Made by a program: the position numbers and the translations under genes
In this document: piece after piece, positions 8,487-18,215 of the stretch
How the letters are laid out: each line of letters begins with the position of its first letter
How positions within the stretch are numbered: the stretch's first letter is position 1
Notes under the pieces: generated by a model
Databases searched by the model: none
What the model saw: the letters and a program-made list of their open reading frames with translations, nothing else
What the model was told of the DNA's origin: nothing
NCBI GenBank assembly: GCA_044220635.1
Contig: JBGAQP010000017.1
Span: forward strand, 11,711-75,710
Source of the DNA: JBGAQP01 sp044220635
GTDB taxonomy: Bacteria; Pseudomonadota; Gammaproteobacteria; Burkholderiales; Usitatibacteraceae
Length of the DNA stretch: 64,000 nucleotides
Reading direction: 5' to 3'

Positions 8487-9215
8487 CTAGAACGAACGGT
8501 ACAGGTGATCGGTGGCCTCGAGCTCGGCACGAAGCGCCCGGTAGTCGGGGCACAGGCGCCCGACCTCCGCCCAGAAGGCGCGCGAGTGGTCCATGTGCCT
8601 GAGGTGCGCGAGCTCGTGGCAGACGACGTAGTCGATGAGCGCGGGGCGCGCCTTGACGAGGCGCCAGGCGAGGCGCACCTCGCGGCGCGAGTTGCAGCTG
8701 CCCCAGCGCGAGCGGGCCGAGGAGAGGAACACGCGCGGGGGCGCGAGCCCCGCGGCCTGCGCGAGCGCGGCGCTGCGCCCGGCGAGGTGCTCGCGCGCCG
8801 CGCGCCGGTACCACGCGACCACGGCACGGCGCACGGCCTCCTCGCCCGGCTCGCGCACGGTGACGGCGAGCTCGGCGCCGGCGAGATCGACCGCCCCGCG
8901 CGGCCCCGCCGCCACGCGCAGGGCGAGCCACTCGCCGAGGTAGGGCAGCGCCGCCCCGTCGGCCCAGCGGGCCTCGGGAACCCGGCGCGAGCTCCACTCG
9001 GCGACCTTGCGAAGCACCCAGCGCTCGCTTTCGCGCAGCAGCGCCTCGATGCGCGCGAGCGGCACGCCGAGCGGCGCGCTCACGGTGAGCCCCGTCTCGT
9101 CGACCTTGAGACCCACGCCGCGGCGGCCGCGCCGCCGCAGCAGGACGTAGTCGACCAGCCCGTCGCCGAGCGCGACCCGCCGCAGGTCGCGCGAGACGAG
9201 CTCAAGCGCCCGCAT
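8487..9215 (-). CDS. YgjP-like (DUF45) zinc metallopeptidase-type protein
   Basis: 242 residues of the YgjP/WLM-like DUF45 family. The zinc-binding helix VCHELAHLRHMDHSRAFW (HExxH with a third His six residues on, about residues 205-222) and the preceding SARSRWGSCNSRREVRL block are diagnostic. Family members are cytosolic; E. coli YgjP has no settled physiological substrate, so activity is inferred from the motif. The ATG overlaps the end of plsC by 14 bases. This order, gloA next to DUF45 next to plsC-gmhB-glyS-glyQ, is typical of Burkholderiales. Confidence 0.88.
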   Translation of the reverse strand: MRALELVSRDLRRVALGDGLVDYVLLRRRGRRGVGLKVDETGLTVSAPLGVPLARIEALLRESERWVLRKVAEWSSRRVPEARWADGAALPYLGEWLALRVAAGPRGAVDLAGAELAVTVREPGEEAVRRAVVAWYRRAAREHLAGRSAALAQAAGLAPPRVFLSSARSRWGSCNSRREVRLAWRLVKARPALIDYVVCHELAHLRHMDHSRAFWAEVGRLCPDYRALRAELEATDHLYRSF

Positions 9216-9927
9216 AGCGCTCCGGCGAGATCTCTCGCATCCGGCCCTCGATCCAGCTCTCCAGCTCCTGGTTCACCGAGACCGCGTCGCGGCCCTCCGT
9301 GGGAATCGGCGCCCCGATGACGACCTTCACCGTGCCCGCGTGCTTGCGGAACGCGTAGCGGCCCCAGAATTCTCCCGCGTTGTGGGCCACCGGCAGGATC
9401 GGCGTGCCGGTGCGCGTCGCGAGCAGCGCCCCGCCGATGCCGTAGCGGCCGCGCTTGCCCACGGGCACGCGCGTGCCCTCGGGAAAGATCGACACCCAGA
9501 TGCCCTCGGCGAGCCGGCGCGCGCCCTGCTGGACGATCTGGTCGCGCGCCGAGATCCCGCTCGAGCGGTCGATGGCGATGGACTTCACGCCCCAGAGCCC
9601 CCAGCCCACGAAGGGCAGCCACAGGAGCTCGCGCTTGATGATCCAGCACTGGGGCGGGAAGCTCGCGGCGATGAACAGCGTCTCCCAGGCCGACTGGTGC
9701 TTGGACATGATCACCATGGGGCGGGAAGGAACGTTCTCCCACCCCGAGATCTCGTGGCGGATGCCGCAGGACCACCGGGCCCACACGAGGATCCAGCGCG
9801 CCCAGGTCGAGGCGAGGAACCACGCGAGCGGATAGCTGAAGAGCCCCGCGGCGGAGACCGCCACCCCGAAGAACGGCGTCACGAGGATCGCGCCGACGAG
9901 GAAGACGACGGAGCGAAGGAAGGTCAT
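9202..9927 (-). CDS. plsC: 1-acyl-sn-glycerol-3-phosphate acyltransferase
   Basis: 241 residues. An N-terminal membrane segment (about residues 5-45) precedes the acyltransferase domain. Block I reads MSKHQSAWET, an HX4E form of the usual HX4D catalytic motif, and block III reads FPEGTRVPVGKRG. PlsC adds the second acyl chain to lysophosphatidic acid at the inner face of the cytoplasmic membrane. The ATG overlaps the gmhB stop by four bases. The Glu variant is, from memory, seen in other betaproteobacterial homologues, so I still read it as active. Confidence 0.9.
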   Translation of the reverse strand: MTFLRSVVFLVGAILVTPFFGVAVSAAGLFSYPLAWFLASTWARWILVWARWSCGIRHEISGWENVPSRPMVIMSKHQSAWETLFIAASFPPQCWIIKRELLWLPFVGWGLWGVKSIAIDRSSGISARDQIVQQGARRLAEGIWVSIFPEGTRVPVGKRGRYGIGGALLATRTGTPILPVAHNAGEFWGRYAFRKHAGTVKVVIGAPIPTEGRDAVSVNQELESWIEGRMREISPERYAGA

Positions 9928-10466
9928 GCCGGCGCGGCGACCAGGTGGCGCACCGCTTCGGCGAGGTCGGCGTAGACCTGGGTCTTGCGGGGCATGCCGC
10001 CGGCTGCGCGCGTCTTCACGCCCTTGCCCGTCAGCACGAGGATGGGCAGCCCCCCCACCGCCTCGGCCGCCTGCAGGTCCTTGAGGCTGTCGCCGACGCA
10101 GGGAACGCCCTTGAGCTCCATGTGGAAGCGCGCGGCGATCTCCTCGTACATCCCGGTCCTGGGCTTGCGGCAGCCGCAGCCCTCCACCGCCGTGTGAGGG
10201 CAGAAGAACACCGCGTCGATGCGCCCGCCGTGGCGGAAGACGAGCTCCATCATCTTGTCGTTGATGGCGTTGAGCGTGGCCATGTCGAAGAGCCCGCGCC
10301 CGATGCCCGACTGGTTGGTGGCCACCGCGACGCGGTAGCCGCTCTGGTTCAGGCGCGCGATCGCCTCGACCGAGCCGGGGATCGGCCGCCACTCCGACGG
10401 CGACTTGATGTACTGCTCGCTGTCGTAGTTGATGACGCCGTCGCGGTCGAGGATGGCGAGCTTCAT
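9924..10466 (-). CDS. gmhB: D-glycero-beta-D-manno-heptose 1,7-bisphosphate 7-phosphatase
   Basis: 180 residues of the HAD superfamily. DRDGVINYDS (residues 7-16) holds the two catalytic aspartates, CPHTAVEGCGCRKP (about 92-105) is the GmhB zinc-binding Cys/His loop, and GDSLKD near 128 the third HAD motif. It removes the 7-phosphate in ADP-heptose synthesis for the lipopolysaccharide inner core. Coupled to plsC by an ATGA overlap and lying three bases after glyS. Confidence 0.94.
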   Translation of the reverse strand: MKLAILDRDGVINYDSEQYIKSPSEWRPIPGSVEAIARLNQSGYRVAVATNQSGIGRGLFDMATLNAINDKMMELVFRHGGRIDAVFFCPHTAVEGCGCRKPRTGMYEEIAARFHMELKGVPCVGDSLKDLQAAEAVGGLPILVLTGKGVKTRAAGGMPRKTQVYADLAEAVRHLVAAPA

Positions 10467-10469
10467 CGC

Positions 10470-12583
10470 TCAGGCGGAGAGCTTCGAGATGTCGGCGACC
10501 TTGTTCATCAGGGCGCCGAGCTCGGTCAGCAGCGCGAGGCGGTTCTCGCGGACCCTGGCGTCTTCCGCGTTCACCAGCACCTTGTCGAAGAAGGCGTCGA
10601 CGTCGCCGCGGATGCCCGCGAGGCCCTTGAGCGCCCCGGTGAAGTCGCGGCTCTCGAAGCGCGCCACGACCACGCCCGCCGTGTCCGAGAGCGAGCGCAT
10701 GAGCTTGCTCTCCTCGGGCAGCTCGAAGAGCGCGGGGTCGATGCCCTCGAAGCGGCCGGACTTGCGCAGGATGTTCTGGATGCGCTTGTTGGCGGCGGCG
10801 AGCGCCCCGGCTTCGGGCAGGGCGCGGAAGTCGCGCACCGCCGAGATCCGCTCCCACGCCTGTTTGATGCGCGTGGGATCGTCCGCGAGGACCGCCTCGA
10901 TCTCGTTCGCCTCGTAGTTCCGGTCGCGCATCCACGAGCGCAGCCGCTCGAGCATGAACGCGTGGACCGACTCCGCGGTCCCGGCGGCGAGCCTCGCCGG
11001 CGGGAAGGTCTCCACGGCGTCGCGGATCAGCACGCCGAGGTCGAGCTCGAAGGCCTCGGACTTCTCCGAGAGGATGCGCAGCACCCCGAGGGCGGCGCGG
11101 CGCAGGCCGAACGGGTCCTTGTCGCCGGTGGGCTGCTGGCCGACGCCGAAGAGGCCCGCGAGGGACTCGAGCTTGTCGGCGAGCGCGAGCGCCACGCTCA
11201 CGTCGCCGCTCGGCAGCTCGTCGCCCGCGAAACGCGGCCAGTAGTGCTGCTCGATCGCGCGCACCACCGAGGGCTCCTCGCCGTCGGCCTCCGCGTAATG
11301 GCGGCCCATGACGCCCTGCAGCTCGGGGAATTCGCCCACCATCAGGGTGACGAGGTCCGCCTTCGCGAGCAGCGCGGCCCGGTCGGCGTAGGGCATGCCC
11401 ACGGCGCCGCGCGGCAGCATGGCCTGGATGCGCGTGGCGAGCCGGCGCAACCGCTCGACGCGCTCGAGCTGCGTGCCGAGCTTTCCCTGGTAGACGATCG
11501 TGCCGAGCTGGTGGACGCGGTCAACGAGCTTCGTCTTGCGATCCGTCTCGAAGAAGAAGCGCGCGTCCGCGAGCCGCGGCCGGACGACGCGCTCGTTGCC
11601 CCGGACGATGTTGGCGGGATCGTCGAGGCGCATGTTGCTGACGATCAGGAACCGGTTCGCGAGCCCTCCGCCCGCCTCGAAGAGCGGGAAGTACTTCTGG
11701 TTCTGGCGCATCGTGAGGACGAGGCATTCCGCGGGCACCGCGAGGAACTCCGCGTCGAAGCTCCCCGCGTAGACCGTCGGCATCTCGACGAGCGCGGCGA
11801 CCTCCTCGAGCAGCGCCGCGTAGCCCTCCTCGTCGCCGAGGCCCGCGCCCAGCTCCTTCGCCTTCGCGACGAGCTGCGCGCGGATCTGCTCGCGGCGCAC
11901 GACGAAGTCCGCGACGACGCCGCCCTCGGCCTCGAGCTTCGCCTCGTATTCAGCCGCCGCCCCGAGGGTGAGGGAACGCTGGCCCTGGAACCGGTGGCCG
12001 CGCGTGGTGCGCCCCGACTCGAGCCCGAGGACGCGCACGGGGACCACTTCGGCGCCGTGCAGCGCGACGAGCCCGTGCGCGGGGCGCACGAACGAGACCG
12101 TCGTCCGCCCGTCGGCGAGCTGGTAGCTCATCACCTTGGGGATCGGCAACGCCGCGATCGCCTCGTCGAGCGCGCCCTGGAGCGCCTGCGCGAGCGGCAT
12201 GGCGGGCGTGCGCGTCGCGGCGAAGAGCGCCTCGGACTTTCCGTCGGGCCCGCGCCGGAACGTCGCCGGATCGGCGCCCGCGAGGCCGAGGGCCTCGAGC
12301 TTCTTCGCGAGCGCGGCCGTCGGCCGGCCCGCCGCGTCCAGCGCGACCGCGACGGGCATGAGCTTCACCTCGGCCTCGCGCGGCTCCGAGGCCGGCTTCA
12401 CGCCGGTCACTTCCACCGCGAGCCGGCGCGGCGTGGCGAACGGGCGCGCCGCGCTCGCCTCCGTGAGCAGGTCGCGCTTGCCCAGTGCCTTGAAGAGGCC
12501 CTCGGCGAAGCTGCGCCCGAGGCGCTCGAGCGCCCTGGGCGGAAGCTCCTCGCAGACGAGCTCGACGAGCAGCGTGGCGTGGC

Positions 12584-12587
<4 letters not shown>
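10470..12587 (-). CDS. glyS: Glycyl-tRNA synthetase beta subunit
   Basis: 705 residues, normal for the beta chain of the bacterial alpha2beta2 enzyme. It starts ATLLVELVCEELPPRALERL, the conserved N-terminus, contains the DALR-type anticodon-binding region near the C-terminus (RIQNILRKS), and the HD-like and OB-type regions in between. The beta subunit supplies tRNA recognition while GlyQ carries the active site. Its ATG overlaps the glyQ stop by four bases, keeping the subunits in step. Confidence 0.96.
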
Positions 12588-13486
<899 letters not shown>

Positions 13487-13513
13487 CGCGGGGTCGGCTT
13501 TTCTAAAGCCATG

Positions 13514-13542
13514 ATTTTAGTTGTTTTCCCGCACCGCATCAA
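13514..13542 (-). promoter_or_regulatory. Sigma-70-type promoter for glyQS operon
   Basis: Read on the minus strand, TTGATG is followed after 17 bases by TAAAAT, close to the sigma-70 consensus with ideal spacing. Transcription would start about 20 bases before the glyQ ATG. The region is unusually A+T-rich for this window and lies between divergent glyQ and a methyltransferase gene. Confidence 0.6.
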
Positions 13543-13594
13543 AACCGCCTGCATTTGGGCTAAGCTCGATGCAACCCCCCGCGGGAGAGGCGCG

Positions 13595-14353
13595 ATGGAA
13601 GAGCCTCCTGGATCCGAAGCCCCCGCCTACGTCTGGCAGACCTGTCTCGATGTCGAGGGCCAGAAAGCTGGCCACTATCTCGAGCACGTCAACGTTGCCC
13701 TGTTCGACCTGATCGAGGGCACACCCCGGCGCGTCCTCGAGCTGGGGTGCGCGGGCGGAATGTTCGGCCTGCAGCTCACGGAGCGCTATCGCGGCGCGAG
13801 CGTGGTCGGCGTGGAACCCGGCCGCGAGGCCGCGGCGCTCGCCGCGACCCGCCTCGATCGCGTCGTGGCGAGCCGCCTCGAAGACCTCGATCTCGCGGCC
13901 GAAGGATTCCGCGAGGGCGAGTTCGACACCGTGATCGCCGCCGACGTGCTCGAGCACGTGGTCAATCCCTGGAGCGTCCTCGTTCGCCTCAGGCCCTTCC
14001 TCGCGCCGGACGCGCAGATCCTCGCGAGCATTCCGAACACGCGCAACCTCGCGCTCGTCGCCGACCTGCTGGTGCTGGGCCGATGGCGGTATCGCGAGCG
14101 GGGGCTGCTCGACATCACGCACCTGCGCTTCTTCACGCTCGAGGAGATCCGGCACCTGTTCGCGGAGACCGGCTACCGGCTCGACCGCCACGCGGCGAAC
14201 CTCACGCCGTCGCTGGCGGAGTACTACCGCCGCGGCCGGGGCCGCGAGAAGCTCACGCTCCAGATCGGCCGGCTCACCCTTGCCGACGTGAGCCCGATGG
14301 AGCTCGTGGAACTCTGCGCCGAGCAGTTCCTCGTGCGCGCGCGCCCGGCCTAG
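13595..14353 (+). CDS. Class I SAM-dependent methyltransferase, substrate unknown
   Basis: 252 residues. VLELGCAGGMFGLQL (about residues 47-61) is SAM-binding motif I, VVGVEPGREAA motif II, and DTVIAADVLEHVVNPW motif post-I/IV, the pattern of type 11/23 methyltransferases. No transmembrane segment or second domain is seen, and the sequence does not point to a known substrate; relatives often sit in O-antigen or quinone loci, neither of which is here. The ATG is preceded by a purine-rich GGGAGAGG, which fixes the start. It stands alone on the plus strand between glyQ (divergent) and lnt (convergent, with overlapping 3' ends). Confidence 0.8.
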   Translation: MEEPPGSEAPAYVWQTCLDVEGQKAGHYLEHVNVALFDLIEGTPRRVLELGCAGGMFGLQLTERYRGASVVGVEPGREAAALAATRLDRVVASRLEDLDLAAEGFREGEFDTVIAADVLEHVVNPWSVLVRLRPFLAPDAQILASIPNTRNLALVADLLVLGRWRYRERGLLDITHLRFFTLEEIRHLFAETGYRLDRHAANLTPSLAEYYRRGRGREKLTLQIGRLTLADVSPMELVELCAEQFLVRARPA

Positions 14354-15885
14354 GCCCGGCGGCGGCGCAGTGCCGTGGCCGCGAGCAGCCCCGCGGCGAT
14401 CGCCAGGGCGGGCGCGTTGCCCCAGCGCGCGTAGGGCGTCGCCCCGGCGCGCGGGACGACGCGCTCGACGATGGAGCCGGTCGTGAACTGCGGCAGCCGC
14501 GCTACCACGCGGCCGCGCTCGTCGATGGCCGCGGTGACGCCGGTGTTGGTGGAGCGCAGCACCCAGCGCCGCGTCTCGATGGCGCGCATCTGGGAGGCCT
14601 GCAGGTGCTGGTCGGCGGCCAGCGTCTCGCCGAACCAGGCGTCGTTGCTCACGTTGAGCAGCGCCTCGGCCGCGGGAAGGTGGTCGATGACCTCCTCGCC
14701 GAACATGTCCTCGTAGCAGATCGCCACGCCCAGGCTCAGCCCCGCGGCCACGATCGGCGCCTGCGCGCGCTCGCCGCGCGCGAAGTCGGTGAGCGGGATC
14801 TGCAGGATCGCGAGGATCCAGCCGAAGCCGGGGGGGATGAACTCGCCGAAGGGCACGAGGTGGCGCTTCCGATAGGCCTGCGTCCGGCCGGGCCCCAGCG
14901 TCACGACGCTGTTGTAGTACCGGGTGCCCTCCCCCGCGGCCTGGCGCTCGACCGCGCCCAGGAGGATCTCCTTGCCGGCCTCCGCGGCGTGGCGCCGCAA
15001 CTCCTCCAGGTAGTCCGGAGGCAGGCGGTCGAGGAACGCCGGCAGCGCCGTCTCGGGAAGAACGACGACCCGCGCCGGCGAATCGAGGACCATCCGCCGG
15101 TAGAGCACGAGCGTCTTCGCCCGCCACTCGTCGCGCCACTTGAGGTGCTGGGGAATGTTCCCCTGCAGGAGCGCCACGCTCACGGGCTCTCCCGCGGGCC
15201 GGCTCCACTCCGCGAGCCGCAGGAACCCGCCCGCGGCGAACAGGGCGGCGAGCCCCGCGAGCGCGGCGTACCGCGGCCGCGACCAGGGCGTGCTCGTCAC
15301 GAGCGCCGCGAGCAGCGAGGCCGCGGCCGCGGCCGCGAGCGTCACGCCCGGCGTCCCGGCGAGCGGCGCGAATCCCGCGAGCGGCCCCGAGGGCGCCTGC
15401 GAGGTGCCGAAGGAAAGCCAGGGAAATCCCGTGAAGAGCCAGCCGCGGGTCCACTCGGCGAGCGTGAACGCGGCGGGCATCGCCGCCCACAGGCGCCAGC
15501 CGAGGGCGGGCGCGAGCCGCCGCGCGACCCAGCCAGCGAGCGCCGGGAAGAGCGCGAGGTAGGCGCACAGGAGGAAGGTGGCGAGCGCGGCGAGCACCAC
15601 CGGCATCGCGCCGTGGAAGTGCAGGCTCACGAAGACCCAGGACACGCCCGCGGCGAACAGCCCCAGCCCGAAGGCGAAGCCCGAGAGCGCGGCCTGCAGG
15701 GCCGAGCCGCTGCCCGCCCAGACGCGGAAGAGCACGGCGAGCGCGAGGATCGGAAGGGGCCAGAGGTAGAACGGCGCGAAGCCCAGCACGCAGGCCGCGC
15801 CCGCGAGCACCGGCACGGCCACGCCCCGCGCGAGGATGCGGGTGGCCGAGCGCCTCGCCGGCGGGGCTCCCGCCGGCGCCGTCAC
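14350..15885 (-). CDS. lnt: Apolipoprotein N-acyltransferase
   Basis: 511 residues. The N-terminal half has six to seven hydrophobic membrane helices; the C-terminal nitrilase domain shows the catalytic triad in VVVLPETALPAF (Glu), RKRHLVPFGE (Lys) and VAICYEDMFGE (Cys). A final hydrophobic helix precedes the Arg-rich tail. Lnt performs the last step of lipoprotein maturation, N-acylating the lipid-modified Cys on the periplasmic side of the inner membrane, needed for Lol sorting. Its start overlaps the corC stop by four bases, the typical ybeZ-ybeY-corC-lnt order. Confidence 0.96.
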   Translation of the reverse strand: MTAPAGAPPARRSATRILARGVAVPVLAGAACVLGFAPFYLWPLPILALAVLFRVWAGSGSALQAALSGFAFGLGLFAAGVSWVFVSLHFHGAMPVVLAALATFLLCAYLALFPALAGWVARRLAPALGWRLWAAMPAAFTLAEWTRGWLFTGFPWLSFGTSQAPSGPLAGFAPLAGTPGVTLAAAAAASLLAALVTSTPWSRPRYAALAGLAALFAAGGFLRLAEWSRPAGEPVSVALLQGNIPQHLKWRDEWRAKTLVLYRRMVLDSPARVVVLPETALPAFLDRLPPDYLEELRRHAAEAGKEILLGAVERQAAGEGTRYYNSVVTLGPGRTQAYRKRHLVPFGEFIPPGFGWILAILQIPLTDFARGERAQAPIVAAGLSLGVAICYEDMFGEEVIDHLPAAEALLNVSNDAWFGETLAADQHLQASQMRAIETRRWVLRSTNTGVTAAIDERGRVVARLPQFTTGSIVERVVPRAGATPYARWGNAPALAIAAGLLAATALRRRRA

Positions 15886-16709
15886 TGCGGCTCCCGCGGC
15901 TTGTCGACGAGCAGCGAGTGGACCTTGCGGCTGTCGGCGCGCAGCACCTGGAAGCCGAGCCCGTCGATGGCGATCGACTCGCCGCGCTTGGGCAGGCGGC
16001 CGAAGCGGCTCACCACGAGCCCGCCCACCGTGTCGAAGTCCTCGTCGGGGAACTGCGTGCCGAAGTGCGCGTTGAAGTCGGCGATCTCGGTGCCCGCCTT
16101 GACGCGGTAGCGGCCGTTGCGGTCGAGCAGGATGTTGTCCTCGGTCTCGTCGAAGTCGTACTCGTCCTCGATGTCGCCCACGATCTGCTCGATCACGTCC
16201 TCGATCGTGATGAGGCCCGCCACCCCGCCGTACTCGTCGACGACGATGGCGATGTGATTGCGGTTGGCGCGGAACTCCTTGAGCAGCACGTTGAGGCGCT
16301 TGGACTCGGGGACGAAGACCGCCGGGCGCAGCATGTCGCGCACGTTGAACTCGGCCTCCGCGTAGAAGCGCAGCAGGTCCTTCGCGAGGAGGATGCCGAT
16401 CACGTTGTCGCGGTTGTCCTCGTAGACCGGGAAGCGCGAGTGCGCCGTCTCGATCACGACGGGGATGAACTTCTCGGGGCTCTCGGCCACGTCGATCATG
16501 TCCATCTGCGAGCGCGGGATCATCACGTCGCGCACCTGCGTCTCCGAAACCTGCAGCACGCCCTCGATCATCGACAGGGCGTCGGCGTCGAGCAGCTTCC
16601 TCTCGAAGGCGGAGTGCAGCAGCTCCACCAGCTGCCCGCGGTCCTCGGGCTCCCTCAGCAGCAGCGAGGAAAGGCGCTCGAGCAGGCCCGGCTTGGGCGG
16701 TTCGTCCAT
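15882..16709 (-). CDS. corC: CorC/YbeX-family CBS-domain protein
   Basis: 275 residues: a short N-terminal helix, two CBS domains (from VRDVMIPRSQMDMIDV, about residue 58, to about 180) and a C-terminal transporter-associated CorC_HlyC domain (VKAGTEIADFN onwards). There is no membrane domain, so this is the soluble YbeX/CorC type, linked in the literature to magnesium/cobalt efflux and, in E. coli, to ribosome metabolism. Its place between ybeY and lnt supports the YbeX identity. Confidence 0.92.
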   Translation of the reverse strand: MDEPPKPGLLERLSSLLLREPEDRGQLVELLHSAFERKLLDADALSMIEGVLQVSETQVRDVMIPRSQMDMIDVAESPEKFIPVVIETAHSRFPVYEDNRDNVIGILLAKDLLRFYAEAEFNVRDMLRPAVFVPESKRLNVLLKEFRANRNHIAIVVDEYGGVAGLITIEDVIEQIVGDIEDEYDFDETEDNILLDRNGRYRVKAGTEIADFNAHFGTQFPDEDFDTVGGLVVSRFGRLPKRGESIAIDGLGFQVLRADSRKVHSLLVDKPREPQ

Positions 16710-16757
16710 TCGGAAAGGGGGGGTTCGCGACCCGGATACTCTAGCACCGACACCGCG

Positions 16758-17204
16758 TCAGCGCGGCGCGTAGGGATCGGCGAAGCCGAGCCGCGCGAGC
16801 ACCGCCTTCTCGCGCCGCTCCATGCGCGCGGCCTCGGCCGGGCGCTCGTGGTCCCAGCCCTGGAGGTGCAACAGCCCGTGGACGAGCAGGTGCGCGTAGT
16901 GCGCCTCGATCGCCTTGCCCTGCTCCCGCGCCTCGCGCGCGACCACCGGAGCACAGATCACGATGTCGCCCGCGAGCGGGCCGCGTCCGGCCTCGTAGGC
17001 GAAGGTGAGCACGTTGGTCGCGTAGTCCCGGCCGCGGAAGTCGCGGTTGAGCCTGCGGCCCTCCCGCTCGGCCACGAAGCGCAGCGTTACCGCGGCGTCG
17101 CGCGTGAGCGCGGCGCGCGACCACGCGGCGAGTCGGCGTTCGGCGGGGATGTGGCGCGCGCGGCTGGCGCGCTGGACCGCGAGCGCGAGCCTCGGGCCCG
17201 CCAT
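16758..17204 (-). CDS. ybeY: Endoribonuclease YbeY
   Basis: 148 residues. The zinc-binding motif LLVHGLLHLQGWDHE (HGxLHLxGxDH, about residues 107-121) is diagnostic, preceded by RDYATNVLTFAYE. YbeY takes part in 16S rRNA 3' maturation and ribosome quality control. The ATG shares one base with the ybeZ stop (TGATG), which decides the start and implies coupling. Confidence 0.94.
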   Translation of the reverse strand: MAGPRLALAVQRASRARHIPAERRLAAWSRAALTRDAAVTLRFVAEREGRRLNRDFRGRDYATNVLTFAYEAGRGPLAGDIVICAPVVAREAREQGKAIEAHYAHLLVHGLLHLQGWDHERPAEAARMERREKAVLARLGFADPYAPR

Positions 17205-18154
17205 CAGCGCGCCCGCCGGTCGTAGGCGTCGACGATGGCCTGGACCAGGGGGTGGCGCACCACGTCGTCGGACTGGAACTCGGTGAACGCGATGCCGCGC
17301 ACGCTCTTCAGCACGGCCCTCGCGTCGACGAGCCCCGAGGCCTGGCCCTTGGCGAGGTCGATCTGCGTCACGTCGCCCGTGACCACCGCCTTCGAGCCGA
17401 AGCCGATCCTCGTGAGGAACATCTTCATCTGCTCGGGCGTCGTGTTCTGCGCCTCGTCGAGGATCACGAACGCGTGGTTGAGCGTCCTGCCGCGCATGAA
17501 GGCGAGCGGCGCGATCTCGATCGCGCCGCGGTCGAACATGCGGTGCACCTTGTCGTAGCCCATGAGGTCGTAGAGCGCGTCGTAGAGCGGTCGCAGGTAC
17601 GGGTCCACCTTCTGCGCGAGGTCGCCGGGGAGGAACCCGAGCTTCTCGCCCGCCTCCACGGCGGGCCGCGTGAGGATGATGCGCTTGACCACGTCCCTCT
17701 CGAAGGCGTCGACCGCGGCAGCCACGGCGAGGTAGGTCTTCCCGGTGCCCGCCGGGCCGATGCCGAAGGTGATGTCGGAGGAGCGCATCTGCTTCAGGTA
17801 CTGCGCCTGGCGCGGCGAGCGCGCCGTGAGCTCGCTGCGCCGCGGGAGCATGAGGGGCGGGGATTGCAGGTCGCCGCCGGCGCTGCGATGCCCGATCTCC
17901 ACGAGCCCGAGCTGGATGTCCTCGACGGTGAGCTCGCGCGTCGCCTGCTCGTAGAAGCGGCCCAGAGCCCGCGCGGCGACGGCCGCCTGCCCGGGCGGGC
18001 CCGAGATGCGGAAGCGCGCGCCGCGGCGCGCGATCGCCACGTCGAGCGCGTTCTCGATCTGGCGCAGGTTCGCGTCCAGCGGGCCGCACAGCGCCGCGAG
18101 CCGGGCATTGTCCACCGGCGAGAGCGCGAGGTCCTGGGTCTGGGTCTTCGGCAC
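17204..18154 (-). CDS. ybeZ: PhoH-like ATPase YbeZ (PhoL)
   Basis: 316 residues. The C-terminal PhoH ATPase domain has Walker A FGIGPAGTGKTYLAVAAAV (about residues 127-145) and Walker B VILDEAQNTTPEQMKMFLTR; the N-terminal part is a KH-like RNA-binding region. YbeZ works with YbeY in RNA/ribosome metabolism. In many proteobacteria it directly follows miaB; here a zinc metalloprotease gene and a terminator lie between them, so ybeZ would need its own promoter. Confidence 0.94.
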   Translation of the reverse strand: MPKTQTQDLALSPVDNARLAALCGPLDANLRQIENALDVAIARRGARFRISGPPGQAAVAARALGRFYEQATRELTVEDIQLGLVEIGHRSAGGDLQSPPLMLPRRSELTARSPRQAQYLKQMRSSDITFGIGPAGTGKTYLAVAAAVDAFERDVVKRIILTRPAVEAGEKLGFLPGDLAQKVDPYLRPLYDALYDLMGYDKVHRMFDRGAIEIAPLAFMRGRTLNHAFVILDEAQNTTPEQMKMFLTRIGFGSKAVVTGDVTQIDLAKGQASGLVDARAVLKSVRGIAFTEFQSDDVVRHPLVQAIVDAYDRRAR

Positions 18155-18158
18155 GTGG

Positions 18159-18195
18159 AAAGGAAAAGGCCCGATGCCGCTCGGGGCATCGGGCC
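18159..18195 (-). terminator. Intrinsic terminator after the zinc metalloprotease gene
   Basis: A perfect 11-base inverted repeat (GGCCCGATGCC / GGCATCGGGCC, 6-base loop) is followed on the minus strand by TTTTCCTTT. It lies between the metalloprotease stop and the ybeZ start, so it separates that transcript from ybeZ-ybeY-corC-lnt. Confidence 0.8.
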
Positions 18196-18215
18196 CATTG
18201 TAGACCCCCCGTGCT

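Noticed and set aside
13487..13594. Possible glycine riboswitch in front of glyQ
   Set aside because: The gap is only about 100 bases with a promoter in it, and no paired aptamer-like helices were seen.
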